From positions 496,001-560,000 of the forward strand of contig NZ_RCWT01000009.1 in assembly GCF_003688595.1 (NCBI RefSeq): 64,000 bases of DNA. Direction: 5' to 3'. This stretch comes from Sphingomonas sp. PP-F2F-G114-C0414. GTDB taxonomy: Bacteria > Pseudomonadota > Alphaproteobacteria > Sphingomonadales > Sphingomonadaceae. Shown here one piece after another: positions 30,656 to 40,083 of the stretch. Position 1 is the first letter of the stretch. Each line of letters opens with the position of its first letter. The notes below the pieces were generated by a model that had not been told where the DNA came from, did no database searches, and worked only from the letters and a program-made list of their open reading frames with translations. A program made the translations under genes and the position numbers.

Positions 30656-31729
30656 TCAGCTGATAAAGGCGAACGCCGCGCCGGGAACGGCGACGGCGAG
30701 GTCGGTCGGGGCGAGGGTCCCGTCCGGCCGGACGTCGAGGATCGTGACGCGGTGATCGCGTTCGTGCGCGACGACCATCCGCCGGCCGTCGTCGAATATC
30801 CTGAAGAACCGCGGCGAGGCGCCGCCGCTCGCGACATGCTGGACGAGCGTCGCGTCGCCATTCGGGTCGAGCGCGAAGACCGCGATGCTGTCATGCCCGC
30901 GGTTGGACACGTACAACCGATCGCCCACGGCGTTGGCGCCGATATGCGCGACGATATTCTCGCCCTGCCAGCCTTCGGGTAATGTCGACAGTGCCGCCCG
31001 GGCGCGCAAGTCGGCACCGTCCACATCGAGTATCACCAGTGTGCTCGACAGCTCGCAGACGAGATACGCCGTCTGGGCATGCGCGGCTGAAAACAGCATG
31101 TGCCGAGGCCCCGATCCAGGCGGTGCGGTGAAAGCGGTATGCGGCGTTCCGAGCTTTCCCTCTTTTACATCGACGGCGAACGCGAGGACGGCGTCCGCGC
31201 CGAGATCGGCGACATACAGGAACCGGTTGTCGAGGCCGAAGCCGACCCAGTGCGCGTGGGGTGCGGTCTGGCGTTCGGGATTGGGGCCGTTGCCGATGTT
31301 CGCGTGGATGTCTGGTGGAGCGATCGGAAGACCTGCCGGATCAAGGCGGTAGAGCGCGGTGCTGCCGCTGGCGTAATTGGCGACGGCAAGGCACGATTGT
31401 GTCGCGTCGAGCGCAAGGTGGCAGGGCGCCGCGCCGCCGCTGTCGACCGTGCCGAGCGAGATCCAGGCGTCGTCTGCGCGGCGATAGGTCCCGATCGCGC
31501 CGTCATCCTGTTCGTCGACGATATAATGGAGATCGAACCGCGAGGAATAGAACCCGAACGAGGCGTTATGTGCGGTCGCGTCTGCGCGTCCGACCGAGAG
31601 GTGATCGACGCCGATCGAAAGCGGGTAAAGACCCATGCCATTGCCGCCCGCGTATGTGCCAATCCATAGCTCCGGCGATCGGGATTCGGGGGTGGCGAAC
31701 AGTTCAGGCGCGGTTCTGGTCGAGGTCAT
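30656..31729 (-). CDS. Lactonase / beta-propeller protein (YbhE-like 6-phosphogluconolactonase family)
   Basis: 357 residues from ATG 31729 (another in-frame ATG at 31771). Seven-bladed propeller of the Lactonase family: ELWIGTYAGGNGMGLYPL at the first blade, NYASGSTALYRLD, HAHWVGFGLDNRFLYVADLGADAV and GSGPRHMLF. In E. coli the relative YbhE hydrolyses 6-phosphogluconolactone, but many members have other or unknown roles. No pentose-phosphate gene is nearby, so the substrate is uncertain. It converges on the small secreted protein gene with 8 nt between. Confidence 0.8.
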   Translation of the reverse strand: MTSTRTAPELFATPESRSPELWIGTYAGGNGMGLYPLSIGVDHLSVGRADATAHNASFGFYSSRFDLHYIVDEQDDGAIGTYRRADDAWISLGTVDSGGAAPCHLALDATQSCLAVANYASGSTALYRLDPAGLPIAPPDIHANIGNGPNPERQTAPHAHWVGFGLDNRFLYVADLGADAVLAFAVDVKEGKLGTPHTAFTAPPGSGPRHMLFSAAHAQTAYLVCELSSTLVILDVDGADLRARAALSTLPEGWQGENIVAHIGANAVGDRLYVSNRGHDSIAVFALDPNGDATLVQHVASGGASPRFFRIFDDGRRMVVAHERDHRVTILDVRPDGTLAPTDLAVAVPGAAFAFIS

Positions 31730-31772
31730 GTTCGAGCGTCTATCGGCGTTTGACTCCGCCGTCGCACCCAAA

Positions 31773-31925
31773 TCAGCGCTTGAGCACCGCGATCAGTTGC
31801 TCGCGGTACAGGCCGGCGAGGTCCTCGTGCATCTGCGCGATCCCGCGGTTGGCGGCGCGGCGGGCGAGGACGGATTGGTCGTCCATGCGGCGTTCGATGA
31901 TCGAGGGATGCGGGAGAAGATCCAT
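31773..31925 (-). CDS. Small hypothetical protein, 50 residues
   Basis: From ATG 31925 (GGGCGG just upstream): a helical, charged product with ARRAANRGIAQMHEDLAGLYREQ. Short helical proteins with a spaced RRxANRxxAQxH/LAxxY pattern are common in sphingomonads and unassigned; the resemblance is from memory. An earlier in-frame ATG at 31961 and a later one at 31886 are possible starts. Confidence 0.45.
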   Translation of the reverse strand: MDLLPHPSIIERRMDDQSVLARRAANRGIAQMHEDLAGLYREQLIAVLKR

Positions 31926-32049
31926 TGCCGCCCTACTGGACCCGCGATGTTTCCGGCCCATGTCCCAAGACGGTTAACGCCCCGAAATGCGCGATATTCC
32001 GTGTCGTGGCAGGCTGGTATTGCTGATAGCGTTGTCCTACCGCGAGCCG

Positions 32050-32325
32050 ATGGGCGATCTGGACAGACTGGTTCCTTCGGGGATCATCGAGCAATGGGTG
32101 TATCACCTGCGACGGCAGCGATCGCGTGCGTCGGATGCGATCTGGCTGATCGATCAGGGCTTCACGCTGCATGACGGAATGGACGGCGTACCGCAGAACG
32201 ATGCGACCGCACGCTGGCGCGCCGAACAGGAGACCGTCGTCGAGGAAGTCACCGCGCTGCTCGCGCTGTACGACGGCATCAATCTCGGCAAGATCGACAT
32301 CGACGCTATCGACGACATCGCTTGA
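32050..32325 (+). CDS. Hypothetical protein, 91 residues
   Basis: An acidic soluble protein beginning MGDLDRLVPSGIIEQWVYH and ending with the acidic tail IDIDAIDDIA. No signal peptide or membrane segment. Codon use fits the genome. The start is uncertain: an in-frame ATG at 31987 would add 21 residues. I recognise no family, and it is flanked by two minus-strand small genes. Confidence 0.45.
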   Translation: MGDLDRLVPSGIIEQWVYHLRRQRSRASDAIWLIDQGFTLHDGMDGVPQNDATARWRAEQETVVEEVTALLALYDGINLGKIDIDAIDDIA

Positions 32326-32368
32326 GGGCCGCCGCCACCACTATTGCCGCCGCCAGCGTCCGAAGTGC

Positions 32369-32638
32369 CTAGCCCGCTTCGCTGTAACTCTCGCGGATAA
32401 GCCTGCCGGTGTCATGCAGCGACGTGCTGCGCGGCATTTCCGGGTCGGGCATATCCGTCACCAGCTCGGCGGACGCCGCCAGTTGCAGATGACGCTCGCT
32501 GAGCGCCTGATGCGCCGCACGTCCGGCATCCGTACGCGACCGGCTGGCCAGCCGCTGTTCCTGCTCGGCACGGCTGCGATGATAGGCCACCTGCGCCTGC
32601 CATGCCTGCGTGCGCGTCGCCGCGTGATCGTCGGTCAT
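32369..32638 (-). CDS. Small hypothetical protein, 89 residues
   Basis: Hydrophilic and helical: repeated Arg/Glu/Gln-rich segments (VAYHRSRAEQEQRLASRS; AHQALSERHLQLA) that could form a short coiled coil. It resembles in style the 50-residue product at 31773-31925 (alternating Ala/Arg with H-x-L-A), and both may belong to a group of small sphingomonad proteins. Function unknown. Confidence 0.45.
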   Translation of the reverse strand: MTDDHAATRTQAWQAQVAYHRSRAEQEQRLASRSRTDAGRAAHQALSERHLQLAASAELVTDMPDPEMPRSTSLHDTGRLIRESYSEAG

Positions 32639-32725
32639 AATGTCTCCGCTTCGACCGCGGGTTTGCTGTCGGTTGCTTTATAGAGTGTTAACGCGCTGGT
32701 TTATTGCGGCACGGCGCGACGCGCG

Positions 32726-34138
32726 TCAGACGGGGCGCGGGGTCGGCGTTTGCCAGCCACCCCCCAGCGCACGGAACAGGTCGACCTGCGCGCCAGCGAT
32801 CCGCGCGTCGGCTGCGGCAAGGTCCGTGTCCGTATCCGCCAATGTACGCTCGGCGTCGAGGACGTCGAGGAAGTCGATCTGGCCTTCGCGCTGGCGGGCG
32901 CGGGTGATGCGCGCGGCGGTGGCGGCGTTGTCGTGCGCGGACTGTAGCTGCGTGCGGCGATCGAGTTCGCGGGCGTAGTTCGACAAGGCGGTCTCGGTTT
33001 CCTCGAGTGCCGTGAGCACGCTGCCGTCGAAATTGGCGAGTGCGCCACGCGAGTCCGCCTCGGCGCCGGCGATCCGCGCGCGCGCCGCCGACTGGTTGAG
33101 CGACCAGTTCAAAAGCGGGCCGAGCAGCCAGCGGATCGGGCCGCCGGTGAAGATGTCGCCGACCCTGAGCGCGGTCGAGCCGATCGATCCGCCGAGCGAG
33201 ATCTGCGGATAGAGCTGCGAGGTCTGGACGCCGATCCGCGCGGTGGCGGCAGCGAGCCGGCGTTCGGCGGCGTGGACGTCGGGGCGGCGGGCGAGCAGCG
33301 CCGCGCCGTCGCCGATCGGGATCGGCTGGTCGAGGCGCGGCGTGGTGGTGCGGGCACCGGCCGTTGCGGGGAGGTCCTGCGGGGTGCGGCCGGTGAGCGT
33401 GGCGAGGCGGAAGAGCGCGGCTTGGCGCTCGGCTTCGATCTGCGGGATGTTCGCGGCGCGCTGATCGCGGAGTGCGGCGATGCGGACCTGGTCGAGGCGG
33501 GCGGCGCGACCGGCGTCGACGCGCTTGCCGGTCAGCGTGTTCGACTTGTCGAGCAGGTCGACGATCCGTCGCGCGACCGCGAGGCGTTCGGCGGACGAGG
33601 CTGCGTCGACATAAGCGCGGGTGGTGGCGGCGACGATCGAGACGCGCACGGCGTCCGCATCGGCTTGCGCCGCGCCGACGTCGCCGCGGGCTGCCTCGAC
33701 GTTGCGGCGGACTCGGCCGGCGAGATCGACCTCGTAGCTGACGTCTAGGCCAACGTCGTAGGTGGCGCGCTCGCGGTCGAGACCGGGCAGGTTCTGGAGT
33801 TGTGAGGTGCGGGCGTAATTGCCGCTCGCGCCCGCGTTTACCTGTGGCTCGCGGTCGGTCTTGGCGCCGCGCAGGGACGCGCGGGCGCTGTCGAGCCGGG
33901 CGACGGCAACTCGGAGGTCGGTGTTCGCTGCCAATGCATCCGCGACGAGGCCGTCGAGGACCGGGTCGCGGTACATCCGCCACCAGTCGTTGTCGGGCGC
34001 GGTCGTGATGGTGGCTGCGTTGGCGGTGACGAACGACGCTGCCGCCTTGGGTGGGGTGATCGGCGCGACATAGTCGGGGCCGGCGGCGCAGGCGGCGAGC
34101 GTCAGCGCCGAGAGGCTCGCGAGGAGGGCGGACTTCAT
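32726..34138 (-). CDS. RND efflux outer-membrane lipoprotein (NodT/OprM family)
   Basis: 470 residues. Lipobox TLAAC; first repeat opens WWRMYRDPVLDGLVADALAANTDL, second PIGDGAALLARRPDVHAAERRLAAATARIG. It is the outer-membrane duct for the RND pump encoded just upstream (10 nt gap). AGGA lies 8-9 nt before ATG 34138. Last gene of the TetR-controlled unit. Confidence 0.92.
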   Translation of the reverse strand: MKSALLASLSALTLAACAAGPDYVAPITPPKAAASFVTANAATITTAPDNDWWRMYRDPVLDGLVADALAANTDLRVAVARLDSARASLRGAKTDREPQVNAGASGNYARTSQLQNLPGLDRERATYDVGLDVSYEVDLAGRVRRNVEAARGDVGAAQADADAVRVSIVAATTRAYVDAASSAERLAVARRIVDLLDKSNTLTGKRVDAGRAARLDQVRIAALRDQRAANIPQIEAERQAALFRLATLTGRTPQDLPATAGARTTTPRLDQPIPIGDGAALLARRPDVHAAERRLAAATARIGVQTSQLYPQISLGGSIGSTALRVGDIFTGGPIRWLLGPLLNWSLNQSAARARIAGAEADSRGALANFDGSVLTALEETETALSNYARELDRRTQLQSAHDNAATAARITRARQREGQIDFLDVLDAERTLADTDTDLAAADARIAGAQVDLFRALGGGWQTPTPRPV

Positions 34139-34148
34139 GATGCTGGTC

Positions 34149-37100
34149 CTATTCGGCTGGCTGAAGGGTCGCGGCGGGACCGTTGGTATCCGGGGCTGGG
34201 CGGCGGCGTTCGAACCGCAGCGCCAGCGCCCGTGCGACGACATAGAAGGTGGGGGTGAAGAGCAGCCCGAACCCGGTCACGCCGATCATCCCGAAGAACA
34301 CCGCGGTCCCGAGCGCCTGGCGGAGTTCCGCACCGGCACCGGTCGCGATCACCAGCGGCACTGCGCCGAGGATGAACGCGAAGCTCGTCATCAGGATCGG
34401 CCGCAACCGGTCCTTCGCTGCGCGGACCGCGGCCTCGACCGGGGTGAGGCCGTCCTGTTCCTCGGCCTGCTTGGCGAACTCGACCACGAGGATCGCGTTC
34501 TTCGCGGCGAGCGCAATCAGCACGACCAGGCCGATCTGCGTGAGGACGTTGTTGTCCATGCCCCGCAGGTTCACGCCGGTCATCGCCGCGAGCAGACACA
34601 TCGGCACGATCAGGATGATCGCGAGCGGCAACGTCAGGCTCTCATATTGCGCGGCGAGCACGAGGAAGACGAACACCACCGCCATGCCGAAGACGAGCGC
34701 GGCGGTGCTGCCGGCGGCCTTCTGCTGGTAGGCGATGCCGGTCCATTCATGCGCGTAGCCGGCGGGCAGCGACGTATCGGCGAGCTTCTCCATCGCGACC
34801 AGCGACTGGCCCGAGGAATAGCCCTTGGCGGTGTCGCCATCGACCTCGACCGCTGGGAAGAGGTTGTAGCGGACCACGCGGTACGGGCCGGTCTTGTCCT
34901 TGAACGTCGAGACCGAGCCGACCGGGACCATCTGGCCCGAGTTCGAGCGCGTCTTGAGGTTGGCGATGTCCGCGGTGGTGTTGCGGAACGGCGCGTCGGC
35001 CTGTGCCGTGACGCGGTAGGTGCGGCCGAGCAGGTTGAAGTCGTTGACGAACGCCGAGCCGAGATAGACCTGCAACGCCTCGAACACGCGCTCCGGGGGG
35101 ACGCCCAAGAGGTTGGCCTTGGCGCGGTCGACGTCGGCGAAGATGCGCGGCGTGGCGGTGTCGAAGAACGTGTAGATCTGGGCGAGACCCTTGGTCTGGT
35201 TCGCCTGGCCGATCAGCGCGTAGCTCGTCTTGCCGAGGTCGGCGTATCCGTGGCCGCCCTGGTCCTGCACCATCAGGCGATAGCCGCCGGCCGAGCCAAT
35301 GCCCTGGATCAACGGCGGTGGGACGATCAGCAGGCGGGCTTCGGTGATATCGCCGGTCGCCTTCTGCGACTCCGCCATGATGCTGGCGAGGGTGACGCCG
35401 AGCTTCTTGCGTTCCTCGAAGCTCTTCAGCGGGATGTACGCGGCGGCCGAGTTGGGGGCGAGCGTCTGCGAGGGGCCGTCGAAGCCCGCGAGCATGACCG
35501 CGCCTTTGACGCCGGCGAGCGGGAGAATGCGTTTCGCGACCTTCTGCATCACTGCGTCGGTGCGCTCGACCGACGAGCCGGGCGGAAGCTGGATGACGGT
35601 CAGGAAATAGCCCTGGTCCTGTGCTGGGACGAAGCCCGACGGCGTGATCGTGAACACGCCAACGGTGACCGCGATCAGTGCTGCGTAGGCGATCATCATC
35701 CGCTTCGGGGCGGTGACCAGGCGCGCGGTGAGGCGGGCATAGCTCTCGCTCATCCGCTCGAACCCGCGGTTGAAGGCATCGCCGGCACGTCGCACGGTAC
35801 GGGTCAGGCGGTTGCCGGAGTCGGCGGGGGCAGTCGGCTTGAGGAGCATCGCGGCGAGTGCGGGCGACAGCGTCAGCGAGATCAGCAGCGAGATGATCGT
35901 CGCGGTCGAGATCGTCACCGCGAACTGGCGGTAGAACGCGCCCGAGAGCCCGGTGAGGAACACGGTCGGGATGAACACCGCGCAGAGCACGAGGACGATC
36001 GCGACCAGCGCGCCCGACACTTCGTCCATCGACGTGCGCGCCGCCTCCAACGGGGAGAGCCCGTGCTCGAGGTTGCGCTCGACATTCTCGACCACGACGA
36101 TCGCATCATCGACGACGATGCCGATCGCGAGGACGAGGCCGAACAGCGAGAGGTTGTTGAGGCTGTACCCGGCGGCGGCGAGCACCGCGAAGGTGCCGAT
36201 CAGCGATACCGGGATCGCCACGATCGGGATGATCGCCGCGCGCCACTTCTGCAGGAAGACGAGGATGACGAGCACAACGAGGACCATCGCCTCGAAGAGT
36301 GTGTGCTTCACCGCGTCGATCGACTGCGCGATAAACTCGGTCGGGTTGTAGATAACCTTGTATTCGAGACCCTTGGGGAAGCGCTTCGACATGCTTTCCA
36401 TCTCGGCGGTGACGGCCTGCGCCGCGCCGAGTGCGTTCGAGCCGGGACGCTGGAAGACCGCGGCGATGACCGTGGGCTTACCGCTGAGATAGGTGTTGGC
36501 GCCATAATCCTGCGCGCCGAGTTCGACGCGGGCAACGTCGGAAACGCGGACCTGGCGGCCTTGGGCGTCGGTGCGGATGACGACGTCGGCGAACTGCTTG
36601 GGATCGGTAAGGCGGCCCTGCGTCTCGACGTTGAGCTGGAACGCGCTGTTGCCCTTGTCGTACGGCGGCTGGCCGAGCGTGCCCGCGGCGACCTGGACGT
36701 TCTGCGCGCGCAGAGCGGCGACGATTTCGCCGGCGGTGAGGTCGAGCGCGGCGGCGCGGCCGGGATCGATCCAGATGCGCATGGAGTAATCGCGCGCGCC
36801 GAACAGCTGCACGTCGCCGACGCCGTCGATGCGACTGAGGCGATCGCGGACCTGGGTCAGCGCATAGTTGGAGATATAGCCGCGATCGAGCGAGTTGTCG
36901 GGCGAGACGAGGTTCACCACCATCAGGAAGTCGGGCGACGTCTTGCGCGTCACCACGCCGAGACGCTGGACGTCCTCGGGCAGGCGCGGGACGGCGACGG
37001 CAACGCGGTTCTGGACGAGCACCTGGGCGGCGTCGAGGTTGGTGCCGATCTTGAAGGTGACGGTGATCGTCACCTTGCCGTCGCCGGTCGATTGCGACGA

Positions 37101-37340
37101 CTGGTACAGCATGTTGTCGACGCCGTTGATCTCCTGCTCGATCGGCGCGGCGACGGTCTCGGCGACCGTCTCGGCCGAAGCGCCGGGATAGGTCGCGCTG
37201 ACGGTGACGGTGGGGGGGACGATGTCGGGATATTGCGACACCGGCAGCGTCATATAGGCGATCGCACCGACGATCGTGATGATCACCGCGATCACGCCCG
37301 CGAAGATCGGCCGGGTGATGAAGAAGCGCGAGAAGCGCAT
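34149..37340 (-). CDS. RND multidrug efflux permease, HAE1 family
   Basis: 1063 residues, 12 transmembrane helices and two large periplasmic loops, the proton-driven pump of a MexAB-OprM-type complex. It begins MRFSRFFITRPIFAGVIAV, the canonical RND N-terminus. Helix 4 contains the proton-relay pair in AIGIVVDDAIVVVENVER. ATG 37340 follows GAGGAA at a good distance. Substrate range cannot be inferred. Confidence 0.95.
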   Translation of the reverse strand: MRFSRFFITRPIFAGVIAVIITIVGAIAYMTLPVSQYPDIVPPTVTVSATYPGASAETVAETVAAPIEQEINGVDNMLYQSSQSTGDGKVTITVTFKIGTNLDAAQVLVQNRVAVAVPRLPEDVQRLGVVTRKTSPDFLMVVNLVSPDNSLDRGYISNYALTQVRDRLSRIDGVGDVQLFGARDYSMRIWIDPGRAAALDLTAGEIVAALRAQNVQVAAGTLGQPPYDKGNSAFQLNVETQGRLTDPKQFADVVIRTDAQGRQVRVSDVARVELGAQDYGANTYLSGKPTVIAAVFQRPGSNALGAAQAVTAEMESMSKRFPKGLEYKVIYNPTEFIAQSIDAVKHTLFEAMVLVVLVILVFLQKWRAAIIPIVAIPVSLIGTFAVLAAAGYSLNNLSLFGLVLAIGIVVDDAIVVVENVERNLEHGLSPLEAARTSMDEVSGALVAIVLVLCAVFIPTVFLTGLSGAFYRQFAVTISTATIISLLISLTLSPALAAMLLKPTAPADSGNRLTRTVRRAGDAFNRGFERMSESYARLTARLVTAPKRMMIAYAALIAVTVGVFTITPSGFVPAQDQGYFLTVIQLPPGSSVERTDAVMQKVAKRILPLAGVKGAVMLAGFDGPSQTLAPNSAAAYIPLKSFEERKKLGVTLASIMAESQKATGDITEARLLIVPPPLIQGIGSAGGYRLMVQDQGGHGYADLGKTSYALIGQANQTKGLAQIYTFFDTATPRIFADVDRAKANLLGVPPERVFEALQVYLGSAFVNDFNLLGRTYRVTAQADAPFRNTTADIANLKTRSNSGQMVPVGSVSTFKDKTGPYRVVRYNLFPAVEVDGDTAKGYSSGQSLVAMEKLADTSLPAGYAHEWTGIAYQQKAAGSTAALVFGMAVVFVFLVLAAQYESLTLPLAIILIVPMCLLAAMTGVNLRGMDNNVLTQIGLVVLIALAAKNAILVVEFAKQAEEQDGLTPVEAAVRAAKDRLRPILMTSFAFILGAVPLVIATGAGAELRQALGTAVFFGMIGVTGFGLLFTPTFYVVARALALRFERRRPAPDTNGPAATLQPAE

Positions 37341-37381
37341 GGGAATTTCCTCGGTAGAGGGGCGATCCGTCCGCGCACGCC

Positions 37382-37465
37382 CCGTCATCCTGACGAAAGT
37401 CAGGACCCAGGGTTACTCAGCGGGACGTCTCGAACTCTGGGTCCTGACTTTCGTCAGGATGACGG
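37382..37465. repeat. Inverted repeat with TCCTGAC-GAAA-GTCAGGA hairpins
   Basis: Two 29-bp complementary arms enclose 26 nt in the adaptor-permease gap. Each arm contains the hairpin TCCTGAC-GAAA-GTCAGGA followed by CCCAG. The left arm continues GGTTAC, as in the repeat at 62473-62548. Confidence 0.85.
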
Positions 37466-37484
37466 AATTGGTCGGGTAACGACG

Positions 37485-38762
37485 TTACTTGGCGAGCGTG
37501 GCCTCGCCCGAGATGGGCTGGACCGACGCTGGCGCCGTCGTACCCGAGGCCACCACGATCCGGCCGACCTTCGGCGCCACGGTCGCGCCGGGCATCGCCA
37601 TCTGCGTACCCTGGATGATGATCCGATCGTTCGGCCCGATCCCCGAGCGCACGATCCGCAACCCATCGACCACCGGGCCAAGTTCGACGGGCTTCTGGCT
37701 CACGACGTTCTTCGCATCGATCGTCAGCAGAACTTTCCGCGCCTGATCGGTCTGCACCGCATCGTCGGGCACCAGCAGCGCCTGCCGCGTTCCCGCACTG
37801 GCGAGGCGCATGTTGCCGAACATGCCCGGCGTCAGGAAATACCCCGGGTTGGCGAGGACCGCACGGCCGCGGATCGTGCCCGACCGCTGGTCGAGCCCGT
37901 TGTCGGTGAAGTCGAGCTTGCCCTTCCAGCGATGCTCGGTCTCGTCCTGCAACTGGATCTCGACCGCCGCCGGCGTCGTGCCGGGCTGCCGTGCGCGCTG
38001 CGTCTTGAGGTACAGCGCCTCGGAGCCATCGAAGGTGAAGTAGATCGGGTCGAGCGCGTTGATCGTCGTCAGCACCGTGCCGCCGGTGCCTTCGCCGCCC
38101 GCGACCTGGTTGCCCGCATCGACGCGGCGATCGGAGATACGACCGCCGATCGGTGCGCGAACCTGGGTGAAGCCGACGTCGAGCGCGCGGGCACGTTCGC
38201 GAGCTTGCGCCGCGGCAAGTGCAGCCTGGGCTGCTTCGAGCCGGCCGCGAAGGGCGTCGACTTCGCCGGCGGAGACCGCTTCGTCAGCGACGAGCCGTTG
38301 CGCGCGACCAAGATCGGTACGTGCCAGCGACAAGGCGCTGCGTGCGCTCGCGACGTTGGCATGCGCCTCAGCCAGAGCCGCCGCGAACGGGCGGGAGTCG
38401 ATCGTGAAGAGCAACTGCCCCTTGCTGACGATCTCGCCGTCGCGGAAATGGATGCCGGTAACTTCGCCGGCAACGCGCGGACGGATCTCGACGGTGCGGC
38501 TCGGTGCGAAGCGGCCGACATAATCGTCCCACTCGCTGACCTGCCGCACGAGCGGTGAGGCCACCGTAACGGAAGCGGGCGGCGGTGCTGCCATCGCCGC
38601 GTCGGGATGATCGAACATCTTCACGCCGACCGCGCCGAGCAGCGCGATCGGCACGAGCACCATCGCGCCACGCTGCCATGCGGGTCGTCGGTGACGGTCG
38701 GCGGGCGGCGACGCGACGACGTCGGCGTCGTTCGCGGCCGTGATCGTGGTAAGTTGGTTCAC
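37485..38762 (-). CDS. RND periplasmic adaptor (membrane-fusion protein)
   Basis: 425 residues, GTG start at 38762 overlapping the upstream stop (GTGA). After a membrane anchor (MVLVPIALLGAVGVKMF) come the lipoyl half-motifs (RPRVAGEVTGIHFRDGEIV; VRAPIGGRISDRRVDAGNQV) on either side of a helical hairpin, then the beta-barrel and membrane-proximal domains (LVPDDAVQTDQ; VVDGLRIVRSGIGPNDRIIIQG). It couples the RND permease to the outer-membrane duct. Confidence 0.92.
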   Translation of the reverse strand: MNQLTTITAANDADVVASPPADRHRRPAWQRGAMVLVPIALLGAVGVKMFDHPDAAMAAPPPASVTVASPLVRQVSEWDDYVGRFAPSRTVEIRPRVAGEVTGIHFRDGEIVSKGQLLFTIDSRPFAAALAEAHANVASARSALSLARTDLGRAQRLVADEAVSAGEVDALRGRLEAAQAALAAAQARERARALDVGFTQVRAPIGGRISDRRVDAGNQVAGGEGTGGTVLTTINALDPIYFTFDGSEALYLKTQRARQPGTTPAAVEIQLQDETEHRWKGKLDFTDNGLDQRSGTIRGRAVLANPGYFLTPGMFGNMRLASAGTRQALLVPDDAVQTDQARKVLLTIDAKNVVSQKPVELGPVVDGLRIVRSGIGPNDRIIIQGTQMAMPGATVAPKVGRIVVASGTTAPASVQPISGEATLAK

Positions 38763-39157
38763 GCTGCGATGCTCCGCTTCTGCTGGATGCCGACGCGCAT
38801 GCCGGTCACGCTCTCGACGAGCGTCTCGATCTGTGCCTCGGCAAAACCGGCGGCGAGGAAGCCTTGGATCTCGGCCATCGGCAGCGCGAAGCCGCGGCGC
38901 CAGGCGTACACGGCCATCCGCCGCAACGCCTCGAGCCGGGGGTCGGCGAGCCGCGACGCGGTGCTCAGGCCGAACAGGCTGCCCATCGCCCGCGACATGC
39001 GGCTCGGGCCGGACAGGCTGCGCAACGTGTCGCGCTTGGCGAGCGCGATGACGCTCCATTCCAGCGCGGAAAAGCCGGTCGGGGCAGGGGCTGCCACGGC
39101 CTGCGTGCGGCTGGTGACGGGCGAAGCGAACATGTTGTCGAGGTCGAGATAAGCCAT
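38759..39157 (-). CDS. Small conserved-looking companion protein of the RND operon
   Basis: 132 residues, first gene of the operon, with a very strong AAGGGGGA ribosome-binding site. It has no signal peptide or membrane helix. Two blocks stand out: FSALEWSVIALAKRDTLRSL and ADPRLEALRRMAVYAWRRGFALP, then a helical segment FLAAGFAEAQIETLVESV. Translationally coupled to the adaptor by GTGA. I know of no function; a cytoplasmic or peripheral regulator is a guess. Confidence 0.7.
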   Translation of the reverse strand: MAYLDLDNMFASPVTSRTQAVAAPAPTGFSALEWSVIALAKRDTLRSLSGPSRMSRAMGSLFGLSTASRLADPRLEALRRMAVYAWRRGFALPMAEIQGFLAAGFAEAQIETLVESVTGMRVGIQQKRSIAA

Positions 39158-39376
39158 GGGATTGTCCCCCTTTTGATCTTGGGCAAGCGCTGGCCTTCGT
39201 CGGTGGACGGTCCACCGACGTCAGCTGGTCGCAGGGCGTGAGCGGTCGTTGCCGGCACATCACCGTGCCGCGCTTGCCCGCTTGGAAATTTCGAAAGTTC
39301 GGCCGAAGCCTAGGTTTTAACCGTGGTCATGGGTTGGTGTCCCCGGTTGCCCCATCCGAAGTAGGAGAGAGCTTCG

Positions 39377-39390
39377 ATACCAGTCGGTAT
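39377..39390. promoter_or_regulatory. TetR operator 1, overlapping the -10 of the RND promoter
   Basis: ATACCAGTCGGTAT matches the palindrome ATACCGGTCGGTAT at the TetR gene start with one change. It overlaps the TATATA -10 element of the RND operon promoter, so a bound repressor would block polymerase. Confidence 0.75.
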
Positions 39391-39415
39391 ATAAACCTGG
39401 CGTTCATCTAGTCAA
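39388..39415 (-). promoter_or_regulatory. Promoter of the RND efflux operon
   Basis: On the minus strand TTGACT (39415-39410), a 16-bp spacer and TATATA (39393-39388). It lies between the two TetR operators of this 311-nt gap and reads into the operon 231 nt downstream. Confidence 0.65.
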
Positions 39416-39425
39416 CAAGACTTTT

Positions 39426-39439
39426 GTACCGGCCGGTAT
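39426..39439. promoter_or_regulatory. TetR operator 2, upstream of the RND promoter
   Basis: GTACCGGCCGGTAT, the same 14-bp palindrome, 11 nt upstream of the -35 element. Two sites 49 nt apart flanking a promoter could bind two dimers. Confidence 0.7.
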
Positions 39440-39468
39440 TTTTTCCCGCGGCGCGGCAGAAACCGTGT

Positions 39469-40083
39469 CTATTTGGTTGGCCACATGAGCATGCTGGTCT
39501 CGACAAGCTGCTGGAGCTCAGTGCAGCTAGCGCCCGAGCCGGCCTGGATCGACAGCCCCTGCATGATCGCGAACAGGTAGCGCATCAGTGCATGCGACTC
39601 GAGACCCTCAGGGAACTCGCCCGCAGCCTTGGCTTCGTCGAACCGCTTCATCAGCGCGGCTTCGGACGAGGCGCGACGCTTGGCGACTTCGGCCTTGATC
39701 GGCTCGGCTTCCGCACTGCACGCGACGCTGCTGATGACGCTCAGGCAACCCTTGGGGTCGCAGGTGCTCATCTGCATCTGCAACGCGCCGCGCAGGAGGT
39801 TTTCCGCTACGGCACGTGCGGTCGGCGCGTCGAGCGCGGACGTCATATAGGCGAGCTTCTCGCGCTCGTAGAGGTCGAGTGCCTTGTGGAACAGCGACTC
39901 CTTGTTGCCGAACGCGGCATACAGGCTGGGCTTGGTGATCCCCATCTCGGCGGTCAGTTCCGCCATCGACGCGCCCTCATAGCCGTTGCGCCAGAATACG
40001 CGCAGCGCACCCGCCAACGCCTGGTCGAGATCGAACTCGCGGGGGCGGCCCTTGGGGGCGGTGAGCGTGCAAAGCCTATTCAT
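39469..40083 (-). CDS. TetR-family repressor of the RND efflux operon
   Basis: 204 residues. N-terminal helix-turn-helix: LAGALRVFWRNGYEGASMAELTAEMGITKPSLYAAFGNKESLF, the AcrR/TetR signature. The C-terminal ligand domain has CDPKGCLSVISSVAC. Start taken at 40083, where the ATG lies inside operator 3. The gene is immediately upstream of the RND unit on the same strand, and matching operators occur at both promoters, so it should repress itself and the pump. Confidence 0.9.
   Translation of the reverse strand: MNRLCTLTAPKGRPREFDLDQALAGALRVFWRNGYEGASMAELTAEMGITKPSLYAAFGNKESLFHKALDLYEREKLAYMTSALDAPTARAVAENLLRGALQMQMSTCDPKGCLSVISSVACSAEAEPIKAEVAKRRASSEAALMKRFDEAKAAGEFPEGLESHALMRYLFAIMQGLSIQAGSGASCTELQQLVETSMLMWPTK

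Noticed and set aside
34137..38558. 1473-codon plus-strand frame
   Set aside because: Lies opposite the RND permease and adaptor genes; composition is typical of a shadow frame.
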